In this document: in pieces, positions 25,001 to 38,189 of the stretch
How positions within the stretch are numbered: the stretch's first letter is position 1
Layout: the number at the start of each line of letters is the position of its first letter
The notes under the pieces: generated by a model
Database searches by the model: none
The model's input: the letters and a program-made list of their open reading frames with translations, nothing else
Told to the model about the DNA's origin: nothing
Assembly (NCBI RefSeq): GCF_021018895.1
Contig: NC_079384.1
Span: 6,304,640-6,368,639 of the forward strand
Length of the DNA: 64,000 bases
Reading direction: 5' to 3'
From: Seriola aureovittata
Lineage: Eukaryota; Chordata; Actinopteri; Carangiformes; Carangidae
Translations under genes and position numbers: made by a program

Positions 25001-25638
25001 GCAAAGACACTTCACTGTGGTTCATTGGAGGGAACATTAGGAGGAAAATCAGCAGCAGGCAATAACATTTGTACCCACCTGTGGTTCATTGCCTTTCAAA
25101 TGCATTGGTATATGACCAGAGGCTGGGAAAATGATGACCACCAATCTGTGTGTCCTCCATGTTTATATGTCACCCCATTCCCAGTGATCACATTCTTTTA
25201 TGCGTTTTAATGAAAATAGTGAAATTCTGTGGCTCGTATAGATAAGCTGATGAATAGCAGGCTGAAGCTACACATGTTGGTGTCAGTGTTTTCATGGGCT
25301 GTGCTAATACAACCCTATATTCCTAGTGTTGTATTGATAACAGGATAACCTACCAATACAGTATAATACAGTCCAATATAATAGCCTTACACTAAGTACT
25401 GCCTTTGTGCCTTAGTTGATTAGTTTCGATTTAATGTGTCAACGAGTTGTTGATCTTGCTTTATTTTGTGGTGTTAAACTAATATGAAGAACATTTTAAT
25501 TATTATAAAAACTAAATACACACTTCCAGGCTTATTCACTGTAATTGCACCGTTTGTTGATATTCCAGAAAGAAGATAGGAGCTTTCTTAATTTGCCTAT
25601 ATGGAGGTGAGAATGCTGGTAGTAGTACAGTGCATAAA

Positions 25639-25696
<58 letters not shown>

Positions 25697-28600
25697 TAGT
25701 GTGTGTGTGTGAGTGTGTTTGTGTTTGTGTTGGAGCGGCTGGAGGGTGGGGAGGGGATGATCCCCGCTGTTTGCAGCTGTGTGTGAAAGACAACATGCCT
25801 TCATGCCGCGGGTATCGGTCATGTGTTTGTCAAGACGAAACAGCATGCAGGCTTTTATTCAGTGAGGTCATTTAAAGTGACTAATGCTGTTTTCCAGATA
25901 TGCTAGAAAGTTTACATTCCTGCAAAGAAAAACAAAATGGCAACGTTCACTTTAAAGGACCAGTGTGCAGGATGTAAGGGGATATTTTGGCAGGAAGTCA
26001 ATTATGTTTTCATCAGTGTTCAATCACCTGAAACTACAGATTGTTGTGTTTTCGATAGCATAGAGTCTCTGTAGGGAGGGGGTCCTCTTCCACGAAACCT
26101 GTCCTGTTGCACTGCCATGTTTCTACTGTCAGAGCAGACAAACCAAACACTGGCTCTAGAGAGGGCCTGCTGTCTTTTTACATTGAAGGCCACCGTAGCT
26201 TCTCGTTCATGCTTGGAAAGCGCGGGGTGAGGAGAGGAGCATTCAGTTGGTTGCAACCTGCAACCTCACCGCTAGATGGCACTAAATCCTACACACTGGT
26301 CCTTTAATGTAGGAAACCTGCTCCAATGTGCACATTCATACCCTACGGACGTCACATATAATTGTTTCCAACACGTTTACACAAAATATAGTTCAGTATA
26401 CTTCACTTTTATGTGTTAGATGCCAGTGTTGCATGTTGGCAAATATGAAGTTTTCATCTGGGGAACGCAATGTTGTTCAAATCATTGGCTGAATTTCACG
26501 CTTTCTGCGTTATTTTTCTGAGCTTGACTGCGAGTTGACATGAGTTTAACAGGCCTTTTGTCAGAGCAGACGTGATGATGTCATGGTAGCAGGAAAAGCA
26601 CAGCTGTAACTAATAACACTGATAATGGCGGCTTTCCATTACAGTGTTTATCTCCAGGATTAATATAAAGGATTGTTATTATTAATGTTATTCCTCATGT
26701 TGCTGTGACAAGTCAAAATGTCTAAAAGAAATCTGCACTGTGGGATAATGGTGGTCTATGTTTGGAGACTAGTGTGAGAGTAGATACTTTGTTAGTCAAG
26801 AGCTTGCCCTTTTGCTTTAACACAGATCTGCTTATGAGCAAATATTGATTCAAAGAAGCATTTGTCTGTATAAACTGTCCGACACTTTATTCGTTGTCTT
26901 TTCAGGGAGCGAGGAAAGCCCTATCTGCTTTACATAGCGTTGGCTCACATGCATGTTCCCCTGGCGCCCCCGCTCCCTCCAGGTGCCCCAGCCGCTGCTC
27001 ACCACCCAAACGACGGCAGAGTGTACAGTGCCAGTCTGCGAGAGATGGACGGCCTGGTGGGGGCAGTAAAGAGCGCTTCTGATGACACAGACAAAAACAA
27101 TACTCTCATCTGGTTCACTGGTGAGACCGCTGGATGGATTATGTCTTTCTTTTTACACTACAAGTTTGATTGTTGTTATAGAAAATAATCACAGTCTCAT
27201 GTGTGTGCATTGTGTTTAGGTGACAACGGTCCTTGGGAAAAGAAGTGCCAGTACGCAGGAAGTGTAGGACCTTTCATGGGAAAGTGGCAGACAAGCAGAG
27301 GTATAAAAAATAAACTTCATGGGACACTGAAAAATGCATTCAGGCACCTGTGGATGCTTTGTTACCTGCTAAGGTGAGGTATCTGAGGGGGATCGTTTGG
27401 CTGTTGCTTGCTGCCTATTTTGACATGGTGTTAGCTGGTAGCTGGTGATATTGTAAACACAACATGCTTGGGAGGTAGTGGACAGGAACCCTGCATTGAT
27501 CGGGTCCTTTTGAGTCAATCAGATCAATCGGGTCCGATTCCAGCGACAGGCTAGTAACCAAAGCTTGCAGGACATCAGCATCCCTGCCACTGAGGAGGAA
27601 GCAAAAGGTAGCACCTAGCAACAGGGGCGGGGGAGTGATGAGAATAGGCGGCCAAGGAAAGAGAGGAGTGATGGACAGAAAGTCAGAGTAAATTGGCTTA
27701 GGGCAAACGTTAATTCAGATCTGATAGGTGCAATGGAAGGGCTGAAATGGACAGGTGAGAAGATTTATTTTATGAAAATAGCATGGAAAGGTATTTTGGA
27801 GAGTAGAAAAAAGCAGCATTAGAGGAGGTAAAGTCAAGGCGGCAGCAGGAGAGAGATAGGCTCGTCAGAGTGGAAACAACTCTGAAGGCAGTGGGGGAAG
27901 GTGACAGATAATAAAACATTAATGTGCCGCAAAATGATCTCAAAATTTGACAGCTGGAAGGATTAGATTCATTCAAGGAGGAACTTATTATGTGCTTCCA
28001 TCCCTCCAAATCCAAGCCAATGGATAGGCGAGGACCCAACGTGTCCTTTATGTTCAGGTATGGCTTCACTTTGGCTCATTCAGGGTGTAAAAGTATCCTG
28101 ACTCAAAGTCGATACACCTGGAGAATTAACCAAGTGCTGAAGTGTCTAGCTGGAGCCGTGGGAGTAACAGGTAAACTCATGAGGCTGAACAAGTTAATGA
28201 ATCAGGCTGCAAGCCACTTTGAACAGGCAGGATGCAAGGCAGCTAAATTAAGGGAGGGATCGGCAAATAAGAGTAGATTTAGAGAAACAGCTTGACCTCC
28301 CTCGGGTGATAGCTACCACTAATCTAAGACCAGATCTTGTGTTGTGGTTATAAACACAGTGATGTGTATTGTGTGGAGCTGAAAGTATCGTGGGAGGGAG
28401 GCAGGAGAAATGGCCTATAAGAGGAACAAGCTTAGATATACAGAGGTGGCAGTGGAGGGAGAGGAGCGTGACTAGAAACCTAAAGTCCGTCCCACACGTG
28501 GTGGTTGGCTTAAGTGTGTATTGATAATTGTACTGTCCGTCATATCACTGTGAATCCTCCTTTTCCTAAATTGAGGATTTGCTGGTGTGTCAGGTGGAGG

Positions 28601-29683
28601 CTCAGCTAAGCGGACCACCTGGGAAGGAGGTCACAGGGTGCCGACAGTGGCCTATTGGCCCGGGAGGATCCCTGCAAACAGCACCAACTCCGCCCTGCTC
28701 AGGTACTAGGTGCTCCCATTTCACCAATACGGAGAGACTCCAACACTATCTAATACTAATGCTATCTTTATTGTATAGGTGGTACTTATACATGAGGAGT
28801 CCTCACTAACCCCCTCATGCTTACACACTGTTAGTTCACGAGGCAGGAAGATGCTTTTGGAGACGAGGAAAAATGTTTATCATAAATACCAGTAGCTTAA
28901 CAGAAAACATTATACATGTCTTTATGCTCTCTTGCAGTGGTATGGACATCTTCCCAACTCTTCTGTCTCTGGCAGGGGAAACACCTCCCTCAGACAGACG
29001 TTACGACGGCATCGATGCCACAAATACCCTCCTGCATGGTGAACAGACTGGGCATGAGGTACTGACTAGTTTTCGTTGTCAATCTTACTTCGGTGTATAT
29101 AAATAATTGTCCTCATGGTGTCGGTGGGGGTAATGTTTCAGACATTAGTTCTTTTCTTCTTTCTTTGCAGTTTCTTTTCCACCCTAACAGTGGTGCTGCG
29201 GGGGAGTTTGGTGACTTGCAGACAGTTCGAACAGGGAAATACAAAGCTTTCTACATCACAGGTACGAGTCAAATACAGATCCTATGTGTCCATGGCGAGT
29301 TCATATTGCAATTTATCACAAAGCAAAACATTTAAATGTGACACAAAGGGCTAAAATGTAATAAACACCATCCCCGTCCCCTTGCAGGTGCAGCTGAGTC
29401 ATGTGGTGGTGCAACAGGAAGGCAGGAGCTCCATGACACACCATTGATATTTGACCTGGAGCGTGATGAGGCCGAGGAAACCCCCCTGGAGGTTGGGACA
29501 CCTGAATACCAGGCAGTAGTAGAGAGGATCGCCCGCAGGAGGGAGGAGCTATTATGGGACATTGCCACCGACACGTCTGCGTCCGCAGCAGACTACAGCA
29601 CAGACGAATCAGCAGCGCCCTGCTGTGACCCGGGACAAGCTGTTTGCCGCTGCCACCCGCGCAGCCAACGGGGCGGGAACTGA
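22021..29683 (+). CDS. arsg: Arylsulfatase G, lysosomal sulfatase
   Basis: Lysosomal sulfatase that removes 3-O-sulfate from N-sulfoglucosamine in heparan sulfate. Coding exons are 22021-22247, 22533-22768, 23709-23823, 24429-24575, 26906-27120, 27220-27300, 28594-28702, 28938-29058, 29171-29261 and 29388-29683. They join in frame to 545 residues (human 525). The N-terminus is a hydrophobic signal peptide, followed by the metal-binding ADDIGWGDL. The active-site motif is [12 protein letters not shown], whose Cys is converted to formylglycine. GKWHLGH, FTGDNGPW and [10 protein letters not shown] are further active-site blocks, and [12 protein letters not shown] is typical of ARSG. The exon 3/4 junction has an alternative pair of splice sites (donor 23815, acceptor 24435) that also keeps the frame. 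Confidence 0.95.
25644..25695. repeat. (GT)n microsatellite in arsg intron 4
   Basis: About 26 uninterrupted GT units on the + strand, followed by a second, imperfect GT-rich run to about 25731. It lies deep in the intron, far from any exon. Confidence 0.95.
25956..26303. mobile_element. MITE with TTAA target sites (piggyBac-like), in arsg intron 4
   Basis: This 348-bp element is bounded by inverted termini. The left end reads AGGACCAGTGTGCAGGAT and the complement of the right end reads AGGACCAGTGTGTAGGAT. It is flanked on both sides by TTAA (25952-25955 and 26304-26307), the target duplication used by piggyBac-type transposons. It encodes no transposase. A short chance reading frame inside is not a gene. 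The terminal sequence is familiar from teleost genomes. Confidence 0.8.
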
Positions 29684-31452
29684 CGCACTGAAACACTCAC
29701 ACAAAAGGGCAAGAGAGAAGCGCACAGATGGAAGCAAACAGATGTGGAGACAAATATCTCCTTTGGATGTGCTCAGCTGTTTGTTTGTAGAATGTGTTGT
29801 TTGGGGAGGTTCAACGTCCAGATGTGCAAACAAGCAGAGAGAGCAAAGAGAAGAAGAGGCCAAACTCTGTCATTAGTCAGGGGGCAGAGAGGAGGTCAGG
29901 GTGAAGTATTTCTAATGATTTGAGGAAACTAAGATCTATCAAACCAACTCTTGCCACAGTTTATAGATCAGTTTGTTGGGATGTAATTAAACATAAGAAA
30001 AACACACTGTTCAACAACTAGAGTTTCAGGGTACAAATACATCATTTTGTTATTATTTTGTTGAACATTTGATGAGATTTAAACATTCATGATGTAAATC
30101 ATGCCGTCTTAAAATCAAAACCAGACAGTGCAGAGAGGTTGAATCACTTCCCAGCTTTAATGAGTCTCTGTGGTAAATGTCCAGTACTGAACAGCTCAAT
30201 GCAGCGTAAGGGTGTCCTAACAGTGCCACCTTTTGGCAACTGAAACGGTATTACCATGTTACTTATTACAACAGTACTATATATAAATGTTATATATACA
30301 TTATACACACAGTAAAAATCCTCAATATATAATTACGCATGGTAAGTCTATGCGTTGATGTGTAATACTTAAAACATTTTTTTGCAAAAGAATATTTAAT
30401 ACATCAAAGTAAAAATGACTATGACTTACATGTTAACATATTCAGCATCGTGTCGTAAATAAAAAGGTCTTCAGGATATCACTGAAATTCTCGGACCTGT
30501 AACTTTGTCACGTACAGCTCGTCATCAAGCTTTTCACATTTATGTGACTCTGCAGGTTTTTAGTCTCATCTATCGCTACCATGATTAATATCGCAGCCGC
30601 ATCCACAAGTCATGTAATGCTTACTGCATGTAAGGTGATTTAAATAGTGTCTCACACTTATAACATCTTTTCCTTTCTCGAGTGAACTGCTGCTCTCCTG
30701 TCTTAAGGTGTGATGCATTTAATGCCCATTGATAAGCTCCCAACGACTGACAAAAATGCCCTGATGAGAGATTTTCCGATGATTTGGAAGTGACAGAAAA
30801 AGAAGGCATGTACATAAAAAATTATTACTTTTTTCTGATTATTATCAATTGCATTTTGGCTCATAAGAAGCTGCTAAAATTGCCTCTCTGGTGACTTCTT
30901 CATCTCTCTCTTTAGAGCATTTTTGTGAATCTGGCGCCTAGTTACTCTACAACATCTGTCGTCTCCTCCGTGGTATATTCAGTCTGCTCAGTCATACTCT
31001 GCTGGACCAATCACCTGCTCATCTGGTTACTACCGTTATAATATTGTGCAACAACAATGTCATTATTCTAAAAAGTATTAACAATTTTTATGGTGTAATA
31101 TGGGAGTTAACTGTGAGACTCTTGAGACAGGCTTTGAATCTGTCTAAAGATAACAGCTTAAAATGTTGTTTTTTTTTAATGATGTTTGAACCTTCCACTC
31201 ATTTTTTTTAGTGTTTTTTTTTTTTTTTCATATTTCTTCCTTATTACAAAAAGTGGGAGGGATGCAGAATAGAGACACACCAGGAAGTAGCACTCTGGCA
31301 CGTTTTGACCCTAGGCCAGCAGGGGTACATGTGGGAGGGTGGGGGTGCCACAATGTCTCAACACGTCAGCAATATTTTTGTCCATCCTCGCTGCTTGAAA
31401 CAAGTGAGTCTGATTGTTACGCAGGGACGGGAGGGTTTCACCGGGGGTTTGG
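29684..31452. other. Convergent 3' ends of arsg and wipi1
   Basis: Non-coding. A + strand AATAAA at 30458-30463, about 775 bp after the arsg stop, is the best poly(A) signal for arsg. I did not find a clean - strand AATAAA close to the wipi1 stop, so wipi1 may use a variant signal. Long T runs lie at about 31,165 and 31,216. I see no other gene. Confidence 0.5.
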
Positions 31453-33585
31453 TCAGTTACTCTGGTTGCCCACTGGTGGAAACTCGTTCTCGTCATCAAG
31501 ACAGACGGGGCCCTCGGCGAATTCATGCTCGGGGATGACCTCGCCCTTCTGGGCTCCGCCGTCCTCAGAGTAGCCTGGGGAGAGAAGAGGACAGGCAGAG
31601 ATGGGTTTTGTTCCCTCCCGCTGCTGATAACATCCTCGTGTCCTCTGTAAGTCCCTCTAGCATCAGCTGCTTTTTATGCTTTTTTTTTTGTTGACAGGTT
31701 TGATTTTGATGTACAGGCTTCTGCTCAGATTAAACTCACAAAACCTGAGCAAACTCTATTATAGGTGCTTTAGATGAAGTTAATGAGCTGATAATCACTG
31801 ATTATAGTGTAACTCTTCACTTCCCCTGAAGAAGACATCTTTACACATTACTTTTTTTTTTACCTCTAGTCCTCTAAATTCATCGTCCCATTTACTATTT
31901 ATATCTTTAAGTTCAATATATTATTGATAATCCTCTTGTTAAACTGCATTAGATAATACTGATAATACTGTAAATAACCTTCATAATGTAACATCTGCTG
32001 AAAATGTGGGTTGTTTTTTGTTTTGTTTTTTATAATGAGAGGTTACAGCGATTGCTTTCAGATATTTCTCATCTGCCAGGTATGAACCATTTTAAAGTTA
32101 GAATTAAACCAAAGGATTAATATTCAGGAAATACTTCCTGTATAACATTGTAAGCTCTTACTTAAGGGCACTTTTATTTGCATTTGCATGTGTTTGCAGG
32201 TTTCAGGAGTTGCAGAACAGCAGTCGTTAAAACATCACACGTGTAGTGTAGGGGCTAGAAATATGTAGCCTACAGTAGGTTTAAAGAGTAGCTGGTGAGT
32301 AGTTCAGGATGCCAGTGTTACATGTTGGAAAGGTTTTACGATTAGGACTAGCCTACCCATGAGAGTGGTGGAGGAGGGTGGGGTTGAAGGGAGTGCCACC
32401 GTGGCAGCGTATGATTGGCCGGGCGGTTGGGGAGAGACATCCTCTGGTTTGTCCTCTTCCTTCTCTTCCACCTGCTCCTCACTGGAGTCAAACAGCCTGC
32501 AGGAACAGAGCAGACTGAGACTTAACAACATCACAACACCCAACACCTACAAAAAAATCATTCTACCTTTAAGCAGATATTTATGTGTGATACAGCCCAT
32601 TAAGACACACACACACACCTGTGTTTTTGGACAAGGACACACTCGCCTCCATCCTGTGGATCCACATTATAGATGTAGAGAAACCCGTCTGAGGACGCCA
32701 CCAGCAGGCGAGGGAGCTTCTGAATTCTGACCAACAAAACACAGGAGATGTGAATGAACCTGCTCTGTCTCTCCCCCCCCCCCCCCCCCTCCCTCCCTCC
32801 TTCCCTCTCTCTCTCTGCGCCTTACGTTGCCAGGGCGCAGATGTTCTTCAGGCCGAACATGTTGAGTCGTACAGTCGCGAAGGCTCTGTCCTGATGCATC
32901 ATGTCGGACACCTGGGTGGGCAGATAGGTGCTGGCTGCTGTGAACATTTTACCCACATATGCTGACCATGTAGGAGACTCCTCCTCTGGACTGGAAGGAA
33001 AACAACATCAATAAATCATTACTGGAGGGTTTTTTTTTCTGTCCAGTTGAATTTTACATAGTAAGGCTTTTTTTTTTTTTAAGCTGCTGGGTTGCTTTAC
33101 GTCAGAAATACAGCAGAGGGTGCTGGTCATTTGATGAATTGTCCTTCCCTGAACCATGAGAGGTTCAGAAAAGGACAACACAGAGAAATCCCATGTCATT
33201 GTAAGATGCTTTGGAAAACAGCATATACAAAATGAAAAATGTAATGTTAATCTTCAAAAGGAAAACATTTTACCAGAGATAAAAAAAAAAATCCTTTTTA
33301 AAAGAAACATCTTATTTTGACCTGGATGAAAGTACCAGCGAAAACCACATCAGTAGTACATCATCATTACCAGCACACTGAAGCTGGTCAGTCAGTGAAT
33401 TGATTTTTTTGATCTACAGAAAACAAATCACTGACTTCATTCATCAAGTGGAAACAAACCGAGCTGAGTGTTTACCTGGGGCTGTGCTGCTCCAATTTAA
33501 AGATATGGACCGTCTCAGTGTTGCTGGAGGCACACAGGAACTGGGCATCCGCACTAAAGGACAATGAACTGATACTAACATATCT

Positions 33586-33666
<81 letters not shown>

Positions 33667-36600
33667 GAAACAAAAACAGGCAGTAACAGTTAAGATTAAA
33701 TGATGTTTTATTGAAAAAAGGATGGATGACTTGAACACATGCAAAATCTTTTTTTTTGGTCATCTTGTTCATTCTCTATCCATAGTTTGATTGTTAATAG
33801 TTTCTGATTTAACTATATGAAAAGGAGCGCTAACCTCTTCATCCCTCGCCGGAATTCAAACAGTCTCTGTCCTTCAGGAATGCTGAAGACTCTGATAACC
33901 GTGCCCTGTGAAGCAGAAAACAGTTAGACTGCAGGGAAATAAAACAAAACAAGGGATAAAAGGGAATCAAGTCCTCACCTTCTCTGAAGCGCTGGCCAGT
34001 TTGGTGCCAGAGGCACTGAAGGTGAGGGCTGCCAAGGGACTGTCATGGGCTTGAATCAGCGTCACAGTGCTCTGAAAGGGCAAACAAGTGTTTTTTTCTA
34101 GTGACATCAACTCTGGGCTGCTTTTCCCAACGGGCTTTTCAAGTGACATGACAACAGCTGTAATTTTTCCATTGTTGCTGTGTTAGAGTTTAATGCAGTC
34201 TCACCAGGTTGTTGGCATCATAGATTGTGATCTCTCCGATGGTGGCATTGCCGGGGTACGCCAGGTAGGAGTTACTGTGGTTGATGGAGAGAGCGCACAG
34301 ACCTACGAGGGAGTACAGAGGATAGTTCAGGCTGTTTTCTGTCTTTTTTTTCTTCCTTGTTTTTCTTCCTTGTTTTCTTTTTCTTCCTCTTCACACTCCT
34401 ACTGCACCTGTCTTGCCAGTTGCTTCACAATGGAGCTACATATTTATTATCTATCTAATCATCAGCACAGTGAAACAAAGTCAGAGAAACTTGTATATTT
34501 ATGTGTCTTTGCCTCCAACAGGGCTGGATCTTTTCCCTTAAACACTGGGTCTTTTCTTTGCACCCAAAATGTGAATATGAACACACACGTCTCAAAACCG
34601 AGCAAGTTGTGAGTCACTAGGTAATGTTTTTTGAGTTTACTTTTAGAGGTGTTTTTTGCTAGATTGCTAAGTAATATTTAAGTAATGTTGCCTGTCCATA
34701 AAACCGTGCTAGCTAGCTCAGACAGAAGCAGACAAGTTATACTAATCTTGCATCAGCTGTGTGGTTTCGCTGCTACCGCCTTACTTGGTCTGGGGTGACC
34801 TGTAGCTTCTGGTGGCTAATGTTAGCAAAGTATAGATAGATAGATATTGATCTACAACTAACATTACTCTTCTACTGCTCCACTATGTTTTAGACTTTAC
34901 CATTATCCTGTAAATGAAACTTACATAAATTACATAATGTTGCTTTAAAGTGAAGCAATTAACAAGATTATGGTCAGAGTCCATAGGAACGAATGCACAC
35001 ACCATCTATACAATCTATATGCAGATGTGTGTGTAACAGCTTAGGTGTACCTGAGGGGTTGGTGGGTGTGTTGAGCAGGGTCTTGAGTAGTTTCATGTCT
35101 TTGATATTGTGGATGTAGATCGACTCCTCCAGGCACACCACCAGCCGCTGAGGTGACAGTGACACAGAGATTAGCACGAGAAAATATATTAGACAGCACA
35201 AACCAGGAGGATTGCAGGCGTGGAGAGAGCTACTTCCTGTTTATTACCTGTCTGTTCAGCCTGACGGAGAGGATGTTGTTGGAGTAGCTGTAGTTACAAA
35301 TCTCCGTACCCTTCTTGAAGTGGTAGACGTTCATCCGCCGTGGCATGGACAGGCTGACCACCACCACCAGACTGCTGGAGAACAGCCGCTCCACTATGTA
35401 CACATCTGGACACTCACCTAGGGGAGGGACAACAGAGAGACATCGGATACAGCTGGATACTTCTACGCAGTAAAGCTATGGAAATTTAATTATAAGCTCA
35501 TACACCCGCTTCTTCCTCTTCTCTTAAATTCCAATTCAACCTCCCCCACTTCAACAGCTCCACTGCTATTATACACAGTGCATTTTGCTAACTACCATCC
35601 ACTTTAATTACATATGAATACAAACTGCCAGGCAAAGAAGGTTATTGAGTTCAAACTTCCTTAAACTGACTCTTTCTCTTTCAGTGCAGCTGCTGAGGAT
35701 TAGAAAACTGAGCGTTCCTCTGTGTTTACCTCCCTGTGTGCAGCAGAGCAAACATGCTGTGGCCTGTCTGTACTGTTGTATGACCAAGGTGAACCTGACC
35801 ACAGCTCAGATAATACTATGTAGACTTCTGTCACTCAGCAGTTACGTTATCTGAGGCAGGGGATGCTGGTTTGTCACAGTGTACTTACTATGAGCATGAC
35901 AGGACTTTTGTAAATACACCCACGAACATGTATATTCTACTTGGTCAATATGGGAGCTGTCATGTGGCATCACACACTTAATGTTGCTGAGAGAAGAGAC
36001 TAAAGAACAGGTCCCTTCCTACCTCCCTCATGGATGCAGTCCAGTTTGTCCACAGCTGTGACTGAGAAGAGCCGGTAGCCAGTCTTGGTGCCCACTGACA
36101 GAGAACTACAATAAAACCACACACACAAACAACAAAGACCATCTTACCAACCACATCCGCCACTGTTTAGATGTAAAATACCTTAATAATACTGTCCAAT
36201 GATTTACTGATACAAATACAGTCAACTATTTGTGCAGTTAAATAATGCCAGAAAGCTTTTTGTTTGTTTGTGCAAGAACAAATGACTGAATGGTCAGTAA
36301 AAGATTAAAAGTAGATGATTATCCATGCATACTGCACACACCCAGGAGGTGGAATCTATATAAAGGATGCTATATGCCACCGGCCTTATGACACTTAGTT
36401 TCCATTCAAGTCATTCGTGTGGAATGAGTGTCATTGGTGTACTGGTAGCTTGAAGGCAGCCTATGGCTACAACTGATAAGACGTGGTTACCAGGTCAGAT
36501 CCAAGCTTTGCTTCATCCCAGGAGGTGCTTGGTATATGACATGATTTCTTTCAGTTTATCTTATCTTGTTCAGACAACACAGCTGTTACACATCTTCCAT

Positions 36601-37430
36601 TAAAATTGCCCCAAAGAAGCTCATCATATCTTATCATGGCTGAAGATGAAAAAAAAACAAAAAAACCCAGGATGACAGAGATAAGGCCAGGTTGAGTGTT
36701 TGGCCACCTGCTTAGTTTTATGAGCAGAGCCAGAGGAGATGTTTGTATAAGCAGACACACCTGTAACAGAAGAAGTCAGCGCTGAATTCATCTGTTAATT
36801 TGTAGTTTACTACCTAATACTCTAATAATAGAAAATTGACATTTACAGCACATGTATGATTGGTCAAAATTAGTGGGGAGTCATACAAAATGACACAGAA
36901 ACTTTAAAAAAAATTATCCTCAGAAAAATGACTCATTGGCTCCCACTGTTGCATGTTAATTATTTATTGTATATTAAGTGTCGTCATGCCTCAAGGTGGA
37001 GGTAAGCAGGAGTCATGCATGAGACACTTTGATATGTACATTGTCTTAAGCTGTGTCTTATTACTCAACAGCCAGAAGTTTGGTTGCTAACTGTGTAGTT
37101 TAATGTGCAACAGGCCTAGAAGATTAACACAGTGGCCTACTTCACTTTCAGTTGTTAGGGACTGATCTGGAAGTTTTAATAAGGCATACATAAGCTTTGA
37201 ACGCACACATACAACTGTCTACTCGTGGGCTCTTTTGAACAAGTAACAAAAATTGAAACCACTGGGTGTGAATGCGAATGAAAACAATTATGCAATAGTC
37301 AGGTGCATCAAGGAGATTGAGTTCATGCTGGGCCCGGCCCGCAGGTCGCTTACGTGGTGTCCTGGTTAAACGAGGCACAGATGAAGCCTCGGTGCACTCC
37401 GGGCCCGTCCGGCGCGTCCTGGGACTCCAT
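31453..37430 (-). CDS. wipi1: WIPI1, PI3P-binding WD-repeat autophagy protein
   Basis: PROPPIN beta-propeller that binds PI3P on the phagophore and endosomes and acts in early autophagy. Twelve coding exons on the - strand: 37430-37354, 36105-36023, 35417-35248, 35147-35051, 34302-34205, 34071-33979, 33905-33835, 33583-33476, 32990-32826, 32726-32619, 32496-32357 and 31574-31453. They join in frame to 443 residues (human 446). The seven-bladed propeller is recognisable ([54 protein letters not shown]). The phosphoinositide-binding FRRG motif is in exon 7 ([10 protein letters not shown]). The tail has SYAATVA and ends [20 protein letters not shown] followed by DDENEFPP, as in WIPI1 rather than WIPI2. 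The exon 8 acceptor sits directly against a 76-nt TG repeat. The region upstream of the ATG has four inverted CCAAT boxes. Confidence 0.96.
33587..33662. repeat. (CA)n microsatellite forming the wipi1 intron 7 3' splice site
   Basis: About 38 CA units on the + strand, read as (TG)38 in the wipi1 transcript. The repeat runs without a break into TCAG, the acceptor of exon 8 at 33583. A normal pyrimidine tract is missing next to the AG. Pyrimidines reappear only beyond the repeat. Confidence 0.97.
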
Positions 37431-37772
37431 CCGACCCGCCAAAATTCGCTCTCCTCTCGCTGACCGAGGTCGGAGGCCTTCGGCTCGGGTCGATCCCCGC
37501 TTCCCCTCCTCTGCTCCCCGACTCCAAGCGCCACGCTCACACTCTTCAGGGAGAGGAATGTCCGGTCAGGCTAGCTCGGGTGGCACACATCACACACCGA
37601 GTGAACTATCCCGAGTCTGAACGGCACAAAAGACAGACGATTACACCTCCTTAATAGCCCCGTTTCTCTTCAGTCAGTCGACAGTGTTATTATTGTGTTA
37701 TTAACTTTCAATATTCACACAGCAAAACAAAAACAGCTGATGGGAGGATGCGTCACTCTGAGCTCCATCACG

Positions 37773-37962
37773 ATTGGCTGATGGTAACACGTCGAACCGT
37801 CCTCTCGGCCATTTCTATTGGTCGAGCTGCTGAAAGCTTGTGATTGATTTGACACAACAGCTGTCACTCAAATAAGAGCCGCCTATTTAGAGGAAAAAGC
37901 TGTTTATTGGCCAATTACACGCTCAGTCTTGTCACGAGGAATTGTTTTGATGATTTCATTGG
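37773..37962 (-). promoter_or_regulatory. Cluster of four CCAAT boxes upstream of wipi1
   Basis: ATTGG, which is CCAAT in the wipi1 direction, occurs at 37773, 37817, 37906 and 37958. They lie 340-530 bp upstream of the wipi1 start codon. The one at 37906 is followed at once by CCAAT at 37911. Such clusters are typical of NF-Y-driven, TATA-less promoters. Confidence 0.5.
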
Positions 37963-38189
37963 ATAAAAGACGTGTATCAGGCTTTTTTGCTGCGGACACA
38001 TCAACGACACGGAGTGATGTGCAACTACTGGACAATGTTTTCTGTTGTTGTTTGACAAAAAAAAAAAAAAAAAGTCATTAAGAGTTTAAAGATTTTATTT
38101 GTTTTTATTTTGCTTTATTAGATAGATGCATTTACTTATTTACTGTACTGTACTGTACTTTACTGTACAATTTTGAAGTGCTTGTACTT

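Noticed and set aside
26020..26256. A 78-codon - strand frame inside the MITE
   Set aside because: It lies wholly within the 348-bp element and has no similarity to a transposase. It is a chance frame.
27620..28500. Possible extra gene or exon in arsg intron 6
   Set aside because: Some frames stay open for about 100 codons, but none has splice sites in the right phase and the arsg protein is complete without it.
33587..33662. CRISPR-like or structured tandem array
   Set aside because: It is a plain dinucleotide microsatellite without spacers, in a vertebrate genome.
34620..34930. Possible dispersed repeat in wipi1 intron 4
   Set aside because: The phrases GCTAGCTAGCTC and GGCTAATGTTAGCAAAG recall fish repeats, but I found no inverted ends or target duplication.
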